A stretch of 64,000 bases of DNA from Coix lacryma-jobi var. lacryma-jobi (lineage: Eukaryota > Streptophyta > Magnoliopsida > Poales > Poaceae), in assembly GCA_009763385.1 (NCBI GenBank), contig CM019822.1, forward strand, positions 29,258,842 to 29,322,841. The letters are read 5' to 3'. Shown piece after piece: positions 1-11,247 of the stretch. Positions within the stretch are counted from its first letter, which is position 1, and the number at the start of each line of letters is the position of its first letter. Made by a program: the position numbers and the translations under genes. The notes under the pieces are model-generated. The model was not told the origin of the DNA. It made no database searches and worked only from the letters and a program-made list of their open reading frames with translations.

Positions 1-3000
1 TACTCTATAATTCATGACGTTCATAACCAGTGATCCTAGTTGCTCATTTACCATGAAACACTGTCAAACCCGCTGTTTTTGTACATATACTTTATTTGAA
101 TGCAGTAGCACGAGGTCTGCCTTTCAATTAAGATAGAGAAATTTCGTTTCAAAAAATAAAGATAGAGAAAATAGAGTTTATGTACAAGCAAAAGACATGC
201 CCCAAATGGGCTAGAATTTTGTACATATACTTCTCACATGATTGTTACTTTTCAAGAATAGGTGATTAATCAGACCTCCAGACATCCTAACTTGCAACTA
301 ACACACCTCAAATTTTTAGTTTTCCTTTTTTTTTCTCTTTAACTTTTTTGACTAGTGATAAATTTGCATATCAATAAATTTCACAAATTCATAATCCATG
401 ATTGAGGAATTACATGGTCACTATAAATGCATGTTTTAATGATCTCATCAGAATGACAATTTCTGGTCTGCTTTAACTGCATGCGCTGTATTTTTATCAA
501 ATAACTCTGCTTCAAAAGAACTTTTGAACTCCCCGGTAGTCTTTTCTTTTTTACAAGAAAAAGGAGGTAGATTATTCAAACATACAGATCAAGTACTATT
601 TTGGACCCTTTGATGCATAAATGGACTAATAAAGCAAAGAAACTCAGTGTAAAGAGTTGGTTTGATTCACAATAGTGAAATAACAAATATAATAATAGTT
701 CAACAATCTCAAAGAGTTAGACTGAGAACTTTTTCATCATTTTTGTTTCTTTATTTGTCTCTTAAACTCCTCTATTTTGCTATTTCTCTTGTACTGTGTT
801 CTTGCTTCTTCTAAAAAAGTTTTCCTAGTAGGGGCTCGGGCTCTGGCCCCTCCTTTTTTCTCAAAAAAAAATCTCAATAGGAATGGCCACACCAAGTTAA
901 CAGCATTAAGGAAGAAGAAAACAGAGCAACTCAGTGGCACAGTGGAGAGATACTCCCTCTCTCAGCTTTGTCATAACAGATAAATTCATTGAGCAAATGG
1001 AGTAATTTTAAGAGCATTCCACCATGTGGGCAAACCAAATATGAACCTAGTCTGATTGGCTGTCCAGATCAGCCTAATAACTGAAAGGTAGAATATCTTG
1101 ATACCCTACTCCCCCAATTGAAACATCTTGATTCAGCTGAACCCTTTAACAGAAGAAAAATGGCTAATTACTTTTTAAAATAAATGTGGCCTTTCTGCAA
1201 AAGAAAACCTGGTAAGCAAGAGCGATGATCCTACTGGTAGCAACAGACCAAAAACAGAAGAAAAGGTTGCAGCATTTCAACTGTGGAAAACAAAAGGTGT
1301 AGTGAAGTTTTTAGGTATTTTCGTTTATCCCCTTCATCACCACTTAAACCATGCGAGTAAAACTAACTCATGTTCTTCCAGATCAGGCAAGAAATAAACA
1401 ACTGCATTATAGAAGCAAAAGAATCATAGATTGCCTCAGCATTGTTGGGTTGGTAACTCCGCACCACTTACCTGCCGCAAATCCAATCAAGTTGGGTTTC
1501 TCAATTCCCCACCTGCTCTTCTTTTTCTCCCAAAAGAAAAAGGCTAGAGGGAGTCAAGAAACGGGGGCACAAACTCCCCATAAGCAATACTGCAATAATC
1601 TTTTACAAATGGACAGAAATTTTTAAGGAAGTTATTGAAGGTGAAGTTGAGGACGCTAGCGGTTGACCCTAAGAAACACGATGCCGCAAAAATACATTTT
1701 TTGGCCCCCTGCTCTTGGAATTAATTAAGGAATTGGCTTGACCGGTCTGATTAAATATAAAGGTTATGGGGCAAGGGATCGAGTACGACAGTGTCGGCCG
1801 CGATTTCCTCACCTCTGTGCGACTCTACCACCGTAAACAGTTGCTGAGATTGATTGCAGTATTTGCTAGGTAACTACTGTAAACACGAAACTAGCACAGG
1901 GAGGAATCAAGGGATGAGGTAAAATCCACCTAAACAGTTAGTGCTGGTGGTAGCTTACCTAAACACCGAAGACACCAGCCCCAGTCCTAATCCACCTGGG
2001 CGACGCTAGGATGGATGTCCACGAACGAGAGTATGAATGCGGTAAAATCCCCACGGCAAATCTGCGACGTGGGGGTACGCTGGCTTCTTTTTTACGGAGT
2101 ATATAAATATAATAACTAGCAAAATATATATGTACGGTGTATCGGGGGCATATAAACCATTAGTAATCATGTGAGGCTAATACTTTACTCCACAATTTAT
2201 TTTTATTCTATCCATAAATTAAGGAATCATGAGTTGCTACGAGACAACTTAAAAAATAAACCATCGTACATGTCGTCTACTAAGTCGTCTTAAAATTACG
2301 TGGCACTACATGAGACCATCTACGAGACAAGACCAATATACTTGCCCTAAAACCTCAAAAATTAGAATAAAAAACATAAAAAAACAATAACAATAATAAA
2401 AGACGTATGTCAGCTAAATAAATACTAAGAAATCAAGAACTAAAACATAAAATATTTTCAAGACAAACAGGAACAAAAATAGAAAAACAATAAATACTCT
2501 CATATCGATATGTTCAGGAAAGAAAAGAAAAACAGAAAACCAAAAACCGCTTGCCTCTAGAAAAAAACAGAAACCTCAGTACGTACCAAATTCAATTGAA
2601 AAACAAAAAAAAGGACTCTTGGATATAATAAGGAATATGAGCAAATAAACACGAGTTAAATATGTTTTGGAATCAAACGCTATATCACCCTAGACAAGAG
2701 TTATTTTAACTCGTATGGGTATGGATTAATATATATAAGTCCAAACAAAAAAAACTCTCCATTATGTGATAGTTAGATGGGAGACGGATAAAAAAATAGA
2801 TGGACGAAAAAAATAACTTGAAATTTTATCTTTTATTATTGTTATTATAGATATAGATATAGATTTGCTAGACATGAATCAAACACGACGAAGCAAAGTA
2901 TACTACCACAAAACACCTAATAATATATAAATAAAAATCCAAAAAATAATATATATATATATATAAATAAAAAGACCTTCATCTACTGTTTGATACCAAA

Positions 3001-3169
3001 CATCATGTCCATGCTGGTATGAATCACCCTCTACTCGGAGCTCATGCATTCGTATTTTGCCCGGTTTCGATACAAAGATCGGATCCATGTGTTTGTGCTT
3101 GTGTTCTGATACGAAGTCTGTAAAGCTCACACGTTCAGTCTAATTATTGAGATACAGTCAAAAAATATG
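1..3169. other. AT-rich intergenic DNA, no gene recognised
   Basis: I found no reading frame here with a recognisable domain. The stretch is AT-rich with A/T homopolymers and a short (TA)n run near 2946-2964. A slightly GC-richer patch at about 1640-2100 resembles a gene edge or an old transposon fragment, but I could not match it to any family. The short open frames (at most 91 codons) lack similarity and have the composition of noncoding DNA. Confidence 0.6.
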
Positions 3170-3460
3170 ATTTCGTTAATATATTTGTAGGACACTAAAA
3201 ATCTTTTTAAAAATCACAGAATGTATACATCACTGAATCTTGACTATGCTAAAAATATTAGCTTAAAATAGTAAAGTTTATAATGGTATATTTAGTGTGA
3301 CTGAGTTATAGATTTATCTCCTATAAAACTTATTGATATATTAATTTTTATTATTTCAAGCTAATATTTTTAGTATAATCATGATTTGGTGATGTGTACA
3401 TTATGTGATTTTTCTAAGTTTTTTAATGTCCTATAAATATATGAACAAATTAACTATAAT
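3170..3460. mobile_element. Foldback MITE with ~100-bp arms
   Basis: Positions 3175-3272 and 3354-3453 form an imperfect inverted repeat. Both arms contain a CTAAAAATATTAGCTT block, a TCACA(G/T)AATGTA block and a TGTAGGACA/TATAGGACA block in mirrored order. The element is AT-rich, about 290 bp long and has no coding capacity, as expected for a MITE. The family is not assigned and the target duplication is unclear. Confidence 0.65.
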
Positions 3461-4278
3461 TAACTTTGTCTATTTATAAAGATGAATAAAAATGGTTATT
3501 TCAGTGCAAAATAATTTTTACTGTGTAGTTCTTATCATGTAGAGTGTAGAAAATTTTATAGCATAATTTTTAGACATTTATATGATTTTATATCTATTTC
3601 GTAAAAAAATTATTCGACATGATGTCCACTAGCAAATTTGATAAGAAAAACAATATCCTCCAACAAATATCACTATTTTTAATGTCCAACAGCAAAGGAA
3701 GATCATTTTCAATGTCCAAGAGCAAATGTCAAACAGCAACTCGTCCTCTCGTGTCTTGTGTTATAAACCCACGTAGCTGCTAGCCCTTTTTTTAACCTTC
3801 CGAGTCCTACGATAGGTGACACCTCACAATATAAAAACAAACTACGGTCCGATATTGTTATCCAGGAGAAGTGATGAATTGATTCGTTAAAACTTATTAG
3901 AGCAAAAGGGAAATCACTATTTAGTTTTGAAAAGCATAATACGTTGAGCTATGCTTTTGTTTCTCGTATAGTTCACCAGATATCGGCAATGTTCGTGACT
4001 AAAGGCTGCATCTAGATAGAGAAAATTTGATCCAAATTGGTTTGACTTGAAATAAATAGCAAGATTGATCCCAGGGGAGTAACCTCTCGTCCAAAACTGG
4101 AGGGAAGAGTTACCTGATAATACCACAATAGCAACGATGTGGAGGGCTAAATGGTAGGTCCTCATGTGTGATGACTGATGATTGATCTCGTATTGCGGAC
4201 CGGGAGGATTTTATTATACTGTTACACAGCTGAGTATTAAGCAAAAAAAAATTAGATCAATTTAGTTATTACTTATTA

Positions 4279-4377
4279 CTCTATCCATTCCAAATTAACG
4301 ATAGTATATATCTAAATATATAGGAAAAGTGATATATCTAAATATACCAAAATGTCTTATAATTTGAAGAGACAGAG
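4279..4377. mobile_element. Degenerate Stowaway-like MITE
   Basis: A 99-bp segment starts CTCTATCCATTCC and ends GACAGAG, flanked by TA on both sides. The inner part has the TCTTATAATTTG block seen in the full-length Stowaway MITE at 54714-54972. The terminal repeats are decayed, so assignment to Stowaway (Tc1/mariner MITE) is likely but not firm. Confidence 0.5.
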
Positions 4378-5157
4378 TACTTGCTAAATCTGTGATGACA
4401 ATTATACATTCACTTCGATTGATCCTGGAAATTTCTGCTGAATATCCAACTATGTACAAGCATATAATTAACGATGTGCACCAAAACAATCAACTATGCA
4501 TATCGTATGTTTTATAACGCCCTGGGGCAAGTTGGGTTCGATTCAGTGATACATTGAGCCATTGAGGCAAAGTGGAAAACAGGTTTAGTTTTAGAGAGTG
4601 GAAAAGCCGTTTCTATTTGCGCTACATTTGTTTGCGAGAACCAAAAAGGTGCGGCCAAGAACAAAGAACACATCAAGCAACGCCAAATGAAAAGTACGGT
4701 TTCATCATAAGAAACTGTGTACGAAATGCTGCAAAGGTGTAAGGCAACAAACAAAGGAAAGACCAGAGGTCAAGACAAACGCAAAAAATTCTTCACGTTC
4801 CTGTTCTCTGAATAAGCGCGTGCAAATAAAAAAGGTAGAAATAGAAAATGAAGCAATGATCTTATGTCATATCCTACACCATCATCTTGTCTGAACGTCA
4901 AATAGCTTTTCAGCCTCATCTTGTCACGCGGCAGGAAGACTTCGCGCTCTATTGACAACAAAAAAATCATCCACTCAAGGATGTACACCCTGGCCCATTT
5001 CTTCTTTTTGCGTGCTATGTTTCTGAGGATCATATCAGTCACTATTTCCAATTTACAACATTGCTAAATCTGTGGCTCCACCAGTTGAACACATGACCAT
5101 ATTCATCTAAGGATGAATTAATTCCACACACATCAACAATAGTAGTTATATGGACCA

Positions 5158-8100
5158 TCAACTTGCCTCCACTTCTTGCTTTTCTGCATTTCCTTCCTCG
5201 GGTAGCTCCTGCAATGTCGTCAGGTTACTCAATTCAGTCTCTTGTACTGAACTGGAAGTGGATAGTCCATCAGCCAGAACAGGGGTTGACCGGCCTGAGT
5301 TGGAGCCTGAGTATTGCCCCATAGACTGCTTTGATGTGTTCAATGCATGACAATGTGGGCAGTAGTAAGTAACATGTGGGTAATCTTCCTTTCGGGCCAA
5401 GCCTGCAAAGATTAGTATATTAGGTAATGCATCCAATATTTAGGTATGGTATGTGAAAAATATCAAGAGAGTTTGATCTAATAATACGCACCATTATGCA
5501 TATGACAGTTGCCACATATCAAAGCATATGATTGTGATGGGTCCTCCCCCACAAGTAAGGCAGCAATCTTTGCAATCCATCCACCATCACTAGCCCCCGA
5601 GCCTTGATGATGCTCTACCACCATTGGAGCTGGTGCAGTTCCCATGCCAGCACTAGCAGGTGGACTATATTCAGTTCCCTGTGCTGGGGTATGAGCAGCG
5701 GGGCTCCCAGTCCTGCTTCCTCTTGCACTGGGTTGCTTCCTGTTTCTCAAACCATCTGACGGTACTATCTCAACATCATTGCTTCTAGCCACTGCAGTGT
5801 CCAGCTTTGGTTCTTCTCCAACATGAACTTTTAAGCCAGTCTCCTCCCCAAGCTTAGATGCCAAAACTGAAGCTGCTGCAGCCTTTGCGGCTGGATCAAG
5901 ATCATATTTCTGCACATGCATGATTAATGGTACGTATCATAGTTCAGTATTGGTGTGGCAAGAAACATGATAAACTTTTATACCAGCAACAAGTGAATTT
6001 ATGTTGATTGAGTAATGGCAATTTGTCCGCTTGCCTGAATAAGCTGTTGGGTAAGATAATAATTTGTTCTCTCTTTAAGCTCATCAATCTTAGCTTTCCG
6101 CTCAGCCCTCAATTTTTCAAGGGTCTTCTGGTCTTTCCGCTCACCTGTAAACAGATATGAATAGGAGCAAATAAACAGCAATTCAAGATCATTTTGTGGA
6201 CATATACAGAAGTTGTGACAAGTATACAGTGCAGATAACCATACAAACGTATTCAGTCATTACACCCAGGGTAACGAGGGGCATGACCAAGGCTTTTTAA
6301 TCAAGCAGGTATTATACAAAAAAAACAGTTCTTCTTAAGTTTGTTTTCAGATTCCTCATAAAGCGTTTTAAGGCAGATTTTAAGGTTGTTTTAGAGGGAA
6401 AATGTGAACCATCAGCATAACTGGGACATCAATCTACTTTCTCATGATCTCTACTGACAAAATTCCCAGTTTGACTACTGACAAGTTTCAAAATGTTGAC
6501 ACATAAAAAGAAGGGGAATTGAGCAGCATTCAAAACAAAATACAAGCTTTGTGTTATAAACAATATATTCTGGAACCACATAGTACTAACTCTGAATAAA
6601 ATCACCATCACAATTTTTACTACAGATCATGCAGATTTTATAGGTAAGAAAACAAAAGGAAATATAGAACCTCTAATAAAATTGCACAAAAGAAATGAAA
6701 ATACAAAAACTGGTATATTCTACAAGTTAGACAAGAAACAGTGTTTCCTAACAGGGCTTTCTGGGTACTTACGCATCCTTGTGAAGTTAACAACTGTTGA
6801 ATATATGACAGAGGATACAGCAGGAAGAATGAACATAGGCAGCACTCGTATTGCCCTCATTTGCCAAGTTAAATCCTCATTTCTTGTCATCATGATGGCA
6901 TAAACAACAGCCAACACCTGAGAATAGGACTGAACAATCAAACCAGTAGAAACTACAAGCAAGGGATATGCAGTGAAAATAAGTCACTGAAGGTTCAAAA
7001 TGAAAGGTAAATTGCATCATATACAGTGAATCGACAACCAAAAGGAAAAAAGTATCATAAGTAGAAGAGATAAGTATCATGCGGAGCATCTATTTTAGTA
7101 TTTCATCACCAGAGAAGTTTCAGAACTCTGAATTCCTAAAAAAACGTGGTAACATACATTCATATTGCAAATACAGTAACTTTATTATCCCCCCCAAAAA
7201 AGAACAACAATTCACATAACTAAATGAGCATGATGAAAAGCAAAACAGATCCCACGATGAACCCAAAGGGGACTTTCTCAGTTTGACAGAAAAGCAGAGG
7301 CATTCATTTCAGTTTACACACATTGGCTATTGGTCCACTCAAATACCTGATATCCTAAAGTTCATCTAATAAATATTGAGGCACCAGCACAAGATTCTAA
7401 ACCCAAATACTGGCTATTGCATCCTTGAGATGCCTGCTTCCAATCAATCCAATGTATTACCTACCTATGCAAATGAACACATACAGATATACTAGCTTCC
7501 GCTCTAAATAAGTAGTACATGGCAGACCTTTGCACAACTGATGAACTGAATAAGATTTTTCTGTAATAACTTCAAAAAAATTAGTATAGACCAATGTTCT
7601 TAAGGCGGTATGGCATCCTGTAGTGCCTTGGGTTATGCCTTGTCACCTAGGCATTGCCTTGAGAACACTACCATAGACAATATATGGTTAACTGGTAACC
7701 AGAAATTATATAAAGGAAAATAATGAACAGAACTGGATATCTGAACATGTAATCCAGACAAGAAATCACAGTACACATCCCTGTATCTATTTTCCAGCAG
7801 GAAGATTTCACTCTAAACGCTGGAAGTTGGAAGAACAGTCCATTCCCATTACATGGAATGGTTACTATAAAGGAAAATAATGAACAGAACTGGATATCTG
7901 AACATGTAATCCAGACAAGAAATCACAGTACACATCCCTGTATGTGTTTTCCAGCAGGAAGATTTCACTCTAAACGCTGGCAGCTGGAAGAGCAGTCCAT
8001 TTCCATTACATGGAATGGTTACTACGGAACCGATTAACGACAGAACTATCACATTCACCAGTGATGCTAGGCATGAATCTCCATATCATGTGAGAAACTG

Positions 8101-8822
8101 CTCTTTAACTCACTGGTAAACATAACGCACTGCAGGTCTGCAGCACAGAAAGACCATATACATGTAAAATAACTCGGATATAAACACTGTGTTTAATGCC
8201 TTCCAGTAAAGTGGCTTCCCTTTTACCTTGTTTGAAATCGAAATGAAAGAGAGGCATCCACATTTTTAAGAAAGTCATCTTTCCTGTTGTTCCTCTCCCG
8301 CACCCTTATAAGCTAACCTCAAGCATCAGAGCAGTAACCGCACAGCAGACAGTGCCTAGGGCTCGATTACTGGAACACGCGTAACAAACAACATATCATA
8401 CTACGAGCAAACTCTCCTCCGCGATAACAAATCGAACAACCACGAATCGAGACGAGCAAAACCGCCAGCCGCATCACCAGACCATATCAAATCAGGGGGG
8501 CGAGGGAATGAATACAAAAACAAGAGGGGCAGGGAGTAAGGAAAACAGGTGCAGCGCAGACCTCGGCGAAGACGGAGAATACGATGAGGTTCCGCACGGT
8601 GCGGCGCGAGAACTGCGTCCGCTGGCGCATCCGCGCGTGCACGGCGGCCTCCTCCTTGGACAGGTACTGCAGCCGCTTCTCGAAGTCCTCGCGGCCACCG
8701 AAGAGCGCCCGCCACACCCTCCCCAGCACCCCGCCCCGCTTGCCCTTCTCCTTCGCCTCCGCCGCCTCGGGCGCGGCCGGTGCCCCCGCCTCCGCCTCCG
8801 CTTCCGCAGGGGAAGAGGCCAT
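5158..8822 (-). CDS. LNP: Lunapark-family ER three-way-junction protein, 5 exons
   Basis: Exons on the minus strand are 8822-8562, 6917-6773, 6144-6035, 5909-5492 and 5402-5158. They join in frame to 392 residues ending in TGA; family members are usually about 400 residues. Two membrane segments are visible (about residues 76-97 and 113-133), followed by a charged coiled coil (about 136-172), a Ser/Pro-rich linker, and the Lunapark zinc ribbon with Cys304, Cys307, Cys326 and Cys329 split over the last intron. Lunapark proteins sit at three-way junctions of the tubular ER and, in plants, cooperate with ROOT HAIR DEFECTIVE3-type GTPases. The start is the first Met of the frame (MASSPAEAE) in a GC-rich first exon. 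Introns 1, 2 and 4 are GT-AG; intron 3 uses a GC donor (CAG|GCAAGC). No frameshift or stop was seen. This is the only gene in the window that appears intact and host-functional. Confidence 0.93.
6033..6037 (-). other. GC splice donor of Lunapark intron 3
   Basis: The minus strand reads CAG|GCAAGC at the end of the exon coding ...QQLIQ. The next exon resumes in phase 0 after TGTGCAG at 5910, giving the family-typical continuation KYDLDPAAKAAAA. No GT donor occurs before the stop that read-through would meet, so a GC-AG intron is the simplest reading. The context matches the strong consensus that GC donors normally need. Confidence 0.8.
7709..8022. repeat. 157-bp tandem duplication in Lunapark intron 1
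   Basis: Two adjacent copies (7709-7865 and 7866-8022) start TATAAAGGAAAATAATGAAC and end CATGGAATGGTTAC. They differ at only a handful of sites, such as TATCTATTTT versus TATGTGTTTT and AAGTTGGAAGAA versus CAGCTGGAAGAG. The duplication lies wholly within intron 1 and does not touch the splice sites. Confidence 0.9.
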
Positions 8823-9132
8823 TGATTGCCTTGCGGATCCGCGCGGCGCTGGATCCGATGGGGAGGAGAGAGGAGGGTTGCCCTTGCCCGCGGGGATGGC
8901 TGCCGGCCTCTGGACGCGACCCGAATGGAAGGGAAGAAGAGGAGGAGAAGGGTTTGGGCCTTTGGGGCTGGCTCTTTCCCTCGAGCCTCGAGAGCTCTCC
9001 CCCCGTGGCCGCTGCTGGGTCCCGGCGCTGTAGCTTTTGGGTGGCTCGGTCCTCGTCGGCTCGTCGCAGCTCCCCCACAACTCTGCAAGTGGGGGCACGG
9101 AGAAATGGCAGGAACGCACGCGTGAAACCAGC
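8823..9132 (-). promoter_or_regulatory. GC-rich 5' leader/promoter region of the Lunapark gene
   Basis: The 300 bp upstream of the Lunapark start codon is GC-rich and rich in CCTCC/GGAGG, like the 5' UTR and core promoter of many grass housekeeping genes. I see no convincing TATA box. Several long open frames on both strands here are composition artefacts. Confidence 0.45.
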
Positions 9133-9158
9133 GGGGGGGGGGGGGGGGGGGGGGGGGG
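9133..9158 (+). repeat. G26 homopolymer followed by CA/CG purine-pyrimidine tract
   Basis: An uninterrupted run of 26 G lies about 310 bp upstream of the Lunapark start codon. It is followed at about 9210-9275 by alternating CA/CG repeats (ACACACGCACACACATGCGTGCGCG). G runs can fold into G-quadruplexes and the alternating tract can adopt Z-DNA; both are inferences. The exact run length may be unreliable in an assembly. Confidence 0.85.
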
Positions 9159-9387
9159 ACTGCGGGGGGATCAAATATTTTTTTGTTTTCATCTAGGTAT
9201 AACTTTGGACGCACACAACTCACACATACCACACTCACAACACACGCACACACATGCGTGCGCGTCCGTACACACGCAAAGAAAGAGATGGGGAGACTCG
9301 CCGCCTCCAGTGCGCGGGAAACGCGCAGTACCACCGAACGCGCACGCGCGCGTGTACCCCTGCAAATTCTGGATAAAATCCAGAAAA

Positions 9388-9464
9388 GGTGCGATCACCA
9401 GAGTTTGAACCCTGGTGTGTAGCGTCCCACTGGACAAGCCTACCACTGGACTACAAGGTGGCAC
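9388..9464 (-). repeat. tRNA-like sequence with Pol III A and B boxes
   Basis: On the minus strand the A-box match TAGTCCAGTGG (9453-9443) is followed 31 bp later by the B-box match GGTTCAAACTC (9411-9401). The spacing suits a tRNA-derived promoter. The acceptor and anticodon arms do not pair convincingly, so this is a tRNA relic or SINE-like head rather than a functional tRNA gene. Confidence 0.5.
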
Positions 9465-9499
9465 GGCTCCTCCACCTTTTGTTACTTAGACTTGTTTAC

Positions 9500-9780
9500 A
9501 TCCAAAATAAAAAACTTTACGCTTATCACATCGAATCTTTAAACACATGAAGTACTAAATATACACAATTTGTATATAATTTGTGAGACGAATCTTTTAA
9601 GCCTAATTAGTCCATAATTCGACACTAAAATGCTACAGTAACACATGTGCTAATGATAGATTAATTAGGCTTAAAAAAATCGTCTCGCAATTTACAGATG
9701 GATTCTGTAATTTGTTTTTTTGTTAGTATCCGAACACCTCATACAACACCCTACGTAACATTCAAAACTTTTACACCCTG
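9500..9780. mobile_element. MITE with GAGACGAATC...GTCTCGC inverted core
   Basis: The core GTGAGACGAATCTTTTAAGCCTAATTAG is mirrored by CTAATTAGGCTTAAAAAAATCGTCTCGC about 80 bp away, with TGCTACAGTAACACATGTGCTAATGAT between them. The same core recurs at 33010-33308, showing a repeated family. It has no coding capacity. The exact ends are eroded. Confidence 0.75.
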
Positions 9781-10124
9781 AAATTTTTACACTAAAGACA
9801 TTCATATTTTGATTGGAATATTTTTTTCTCGATATAATGCTAACGCTCGACTGAGTGTTTTATACTCATTTAACACGTGATTTTGCAGAGCATCGGATCC
9901 GCCTGGGACGATGCTAGAGCCGTCTGATCCTGTGCTCCTCTTTCTCCTCCGTGGAGATGAAGACGACGGTGGCGATAACTAGGATTATGACTCCTCCTCC
10001 TCCTTCTTTAACTCCGGCGAGTACAAATAGCTTGACTAGGGGGGAGGTAGGTCAAGCGGTGAGGATGGTGGTCGACGGTTTAGGGGAGCTGGTAGCAGGA
10101 GCGGCGCCCGGGCCAAGTCAGGAC

Positions 10125-10330
10125 GGGGGACCTTTATCTTTAGCCCCATATGAGAAACCTTTAGTCCGGGTCGGTGACACCAACTGAGACTAAAACATCA
10201 CTCTCTAGTCCGGATTGGTAACACCAACCGGGATTAAAAGGTCTTGTGACGTACACGATTTTTGGACCTAGGATTAGTGCTCACATTAGTCTCGGGTCCA
10301 ATTCTAGCCGAGACAATGTGTTGAACTGAA
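10125..10330. mobile_element. CACTA-type subterminal repeat fragment
   Basis: Repeated blocks such as CCTTTAGTCCGGGTCGGTGACACCAACTGAGACTAAA and TAGTCCGGATTGGTAACACCAACCGGGATTAAA match the hairpin-like subterminal repeats of the CACTA-type element at 35016-36493. No clear CACTA terminus is visible here, so this is a fragment. Confidence 0.5.
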
Positions 10331-11247
10331 AGTTCTTTCTCTACTACTATGTAGACCTATATTATTGTATCATCCCAGTCCACCGCGTCACTCCAACCCT
10401 CACATCACGTCGTACTCATATCTAGTACATCTACATATGCTCATTCACCTACACAGTCGTACTGCTCGCTCGTGGTACTCCTATTCTACTCATGCCGTCA
10501 TAGCTACCTTGTTGAGTCCTCATTGTCTTGGGTTTAGGCTCAAAATCATATATAGTATTATGGTTCGATCTTTATTGAGCTCAATCCTTAAATTCGATAG
10601 ACTTAATTAGAGGGCTCTTAACGACCTCTGCTTGGTCTCTCTAGCTTTTGCTCCACCTCACAGTGGCGCCGGCGTGGATTGCGTCACGGCGATACTACCA
10701 CACTCCTTTTCCTCTCCCAAGCAATACAAGCTTCCACGCTCTCCATCTCCTTTGTGCCTTCTCCTGCGCAACTTGTCTTGGTGTGGCCTTGCGCCAGTGG
10801 GTGATTGGTTGCCCAAAGAGTTTCTGTCCGGGATGAAGTACCCATCCAGGCTCATTTCAGCCTGAATGAAGAGATACACTTTGGTGTGTTTGGTTGCCAT
10901 TTTCAGTGTCATACCGAACGACAGAGCACTTGTTTGGTTGCCCGAACGGACAGTTTTCCAGTATGAACTGGTTGAACCTAGTGTGTTTGGTTGGGCGGAC
11001 GGTGAGTGGTGCAAGCACCCCTGTATGGTTGTGGTGTGGTTACCACCTTTTGCAGCAAGAGAATAGGAAATGATCAAGATACATTTGCCTCAGTTATCAC
11101 CTTAAATTTGTCACTGACAATGACCTTGGAGCTTCTAATTACTTCATTAATTTGACCACTAAACAGTCACAGTTTCTCACAAGGTCATTGTCTTTATATT
11201 AGTCAATGACAATGTGAAACCATCACAGACACTTCTTGCAACCGAAG

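Noticed and set aside
8401..9408. Overlapping long frames on both strands around the Lunapark first exon (up to 280 codons)
   Set aside because: They are shadows of the GC-rich exon and leader. Only the frame starting at 8822 splices into conserved Lunapark exons.
10800..10860. GGGTGATTGGTTGCCC near 10799 as the Harbinger left terminus, paired with GGGCTACCAATCAGCCCC near 30104
   Set aside because: The match is weaker than GTGTGTTTGGTTGCC at 10884/30030 and no target duplication supports it; the true end remains open.
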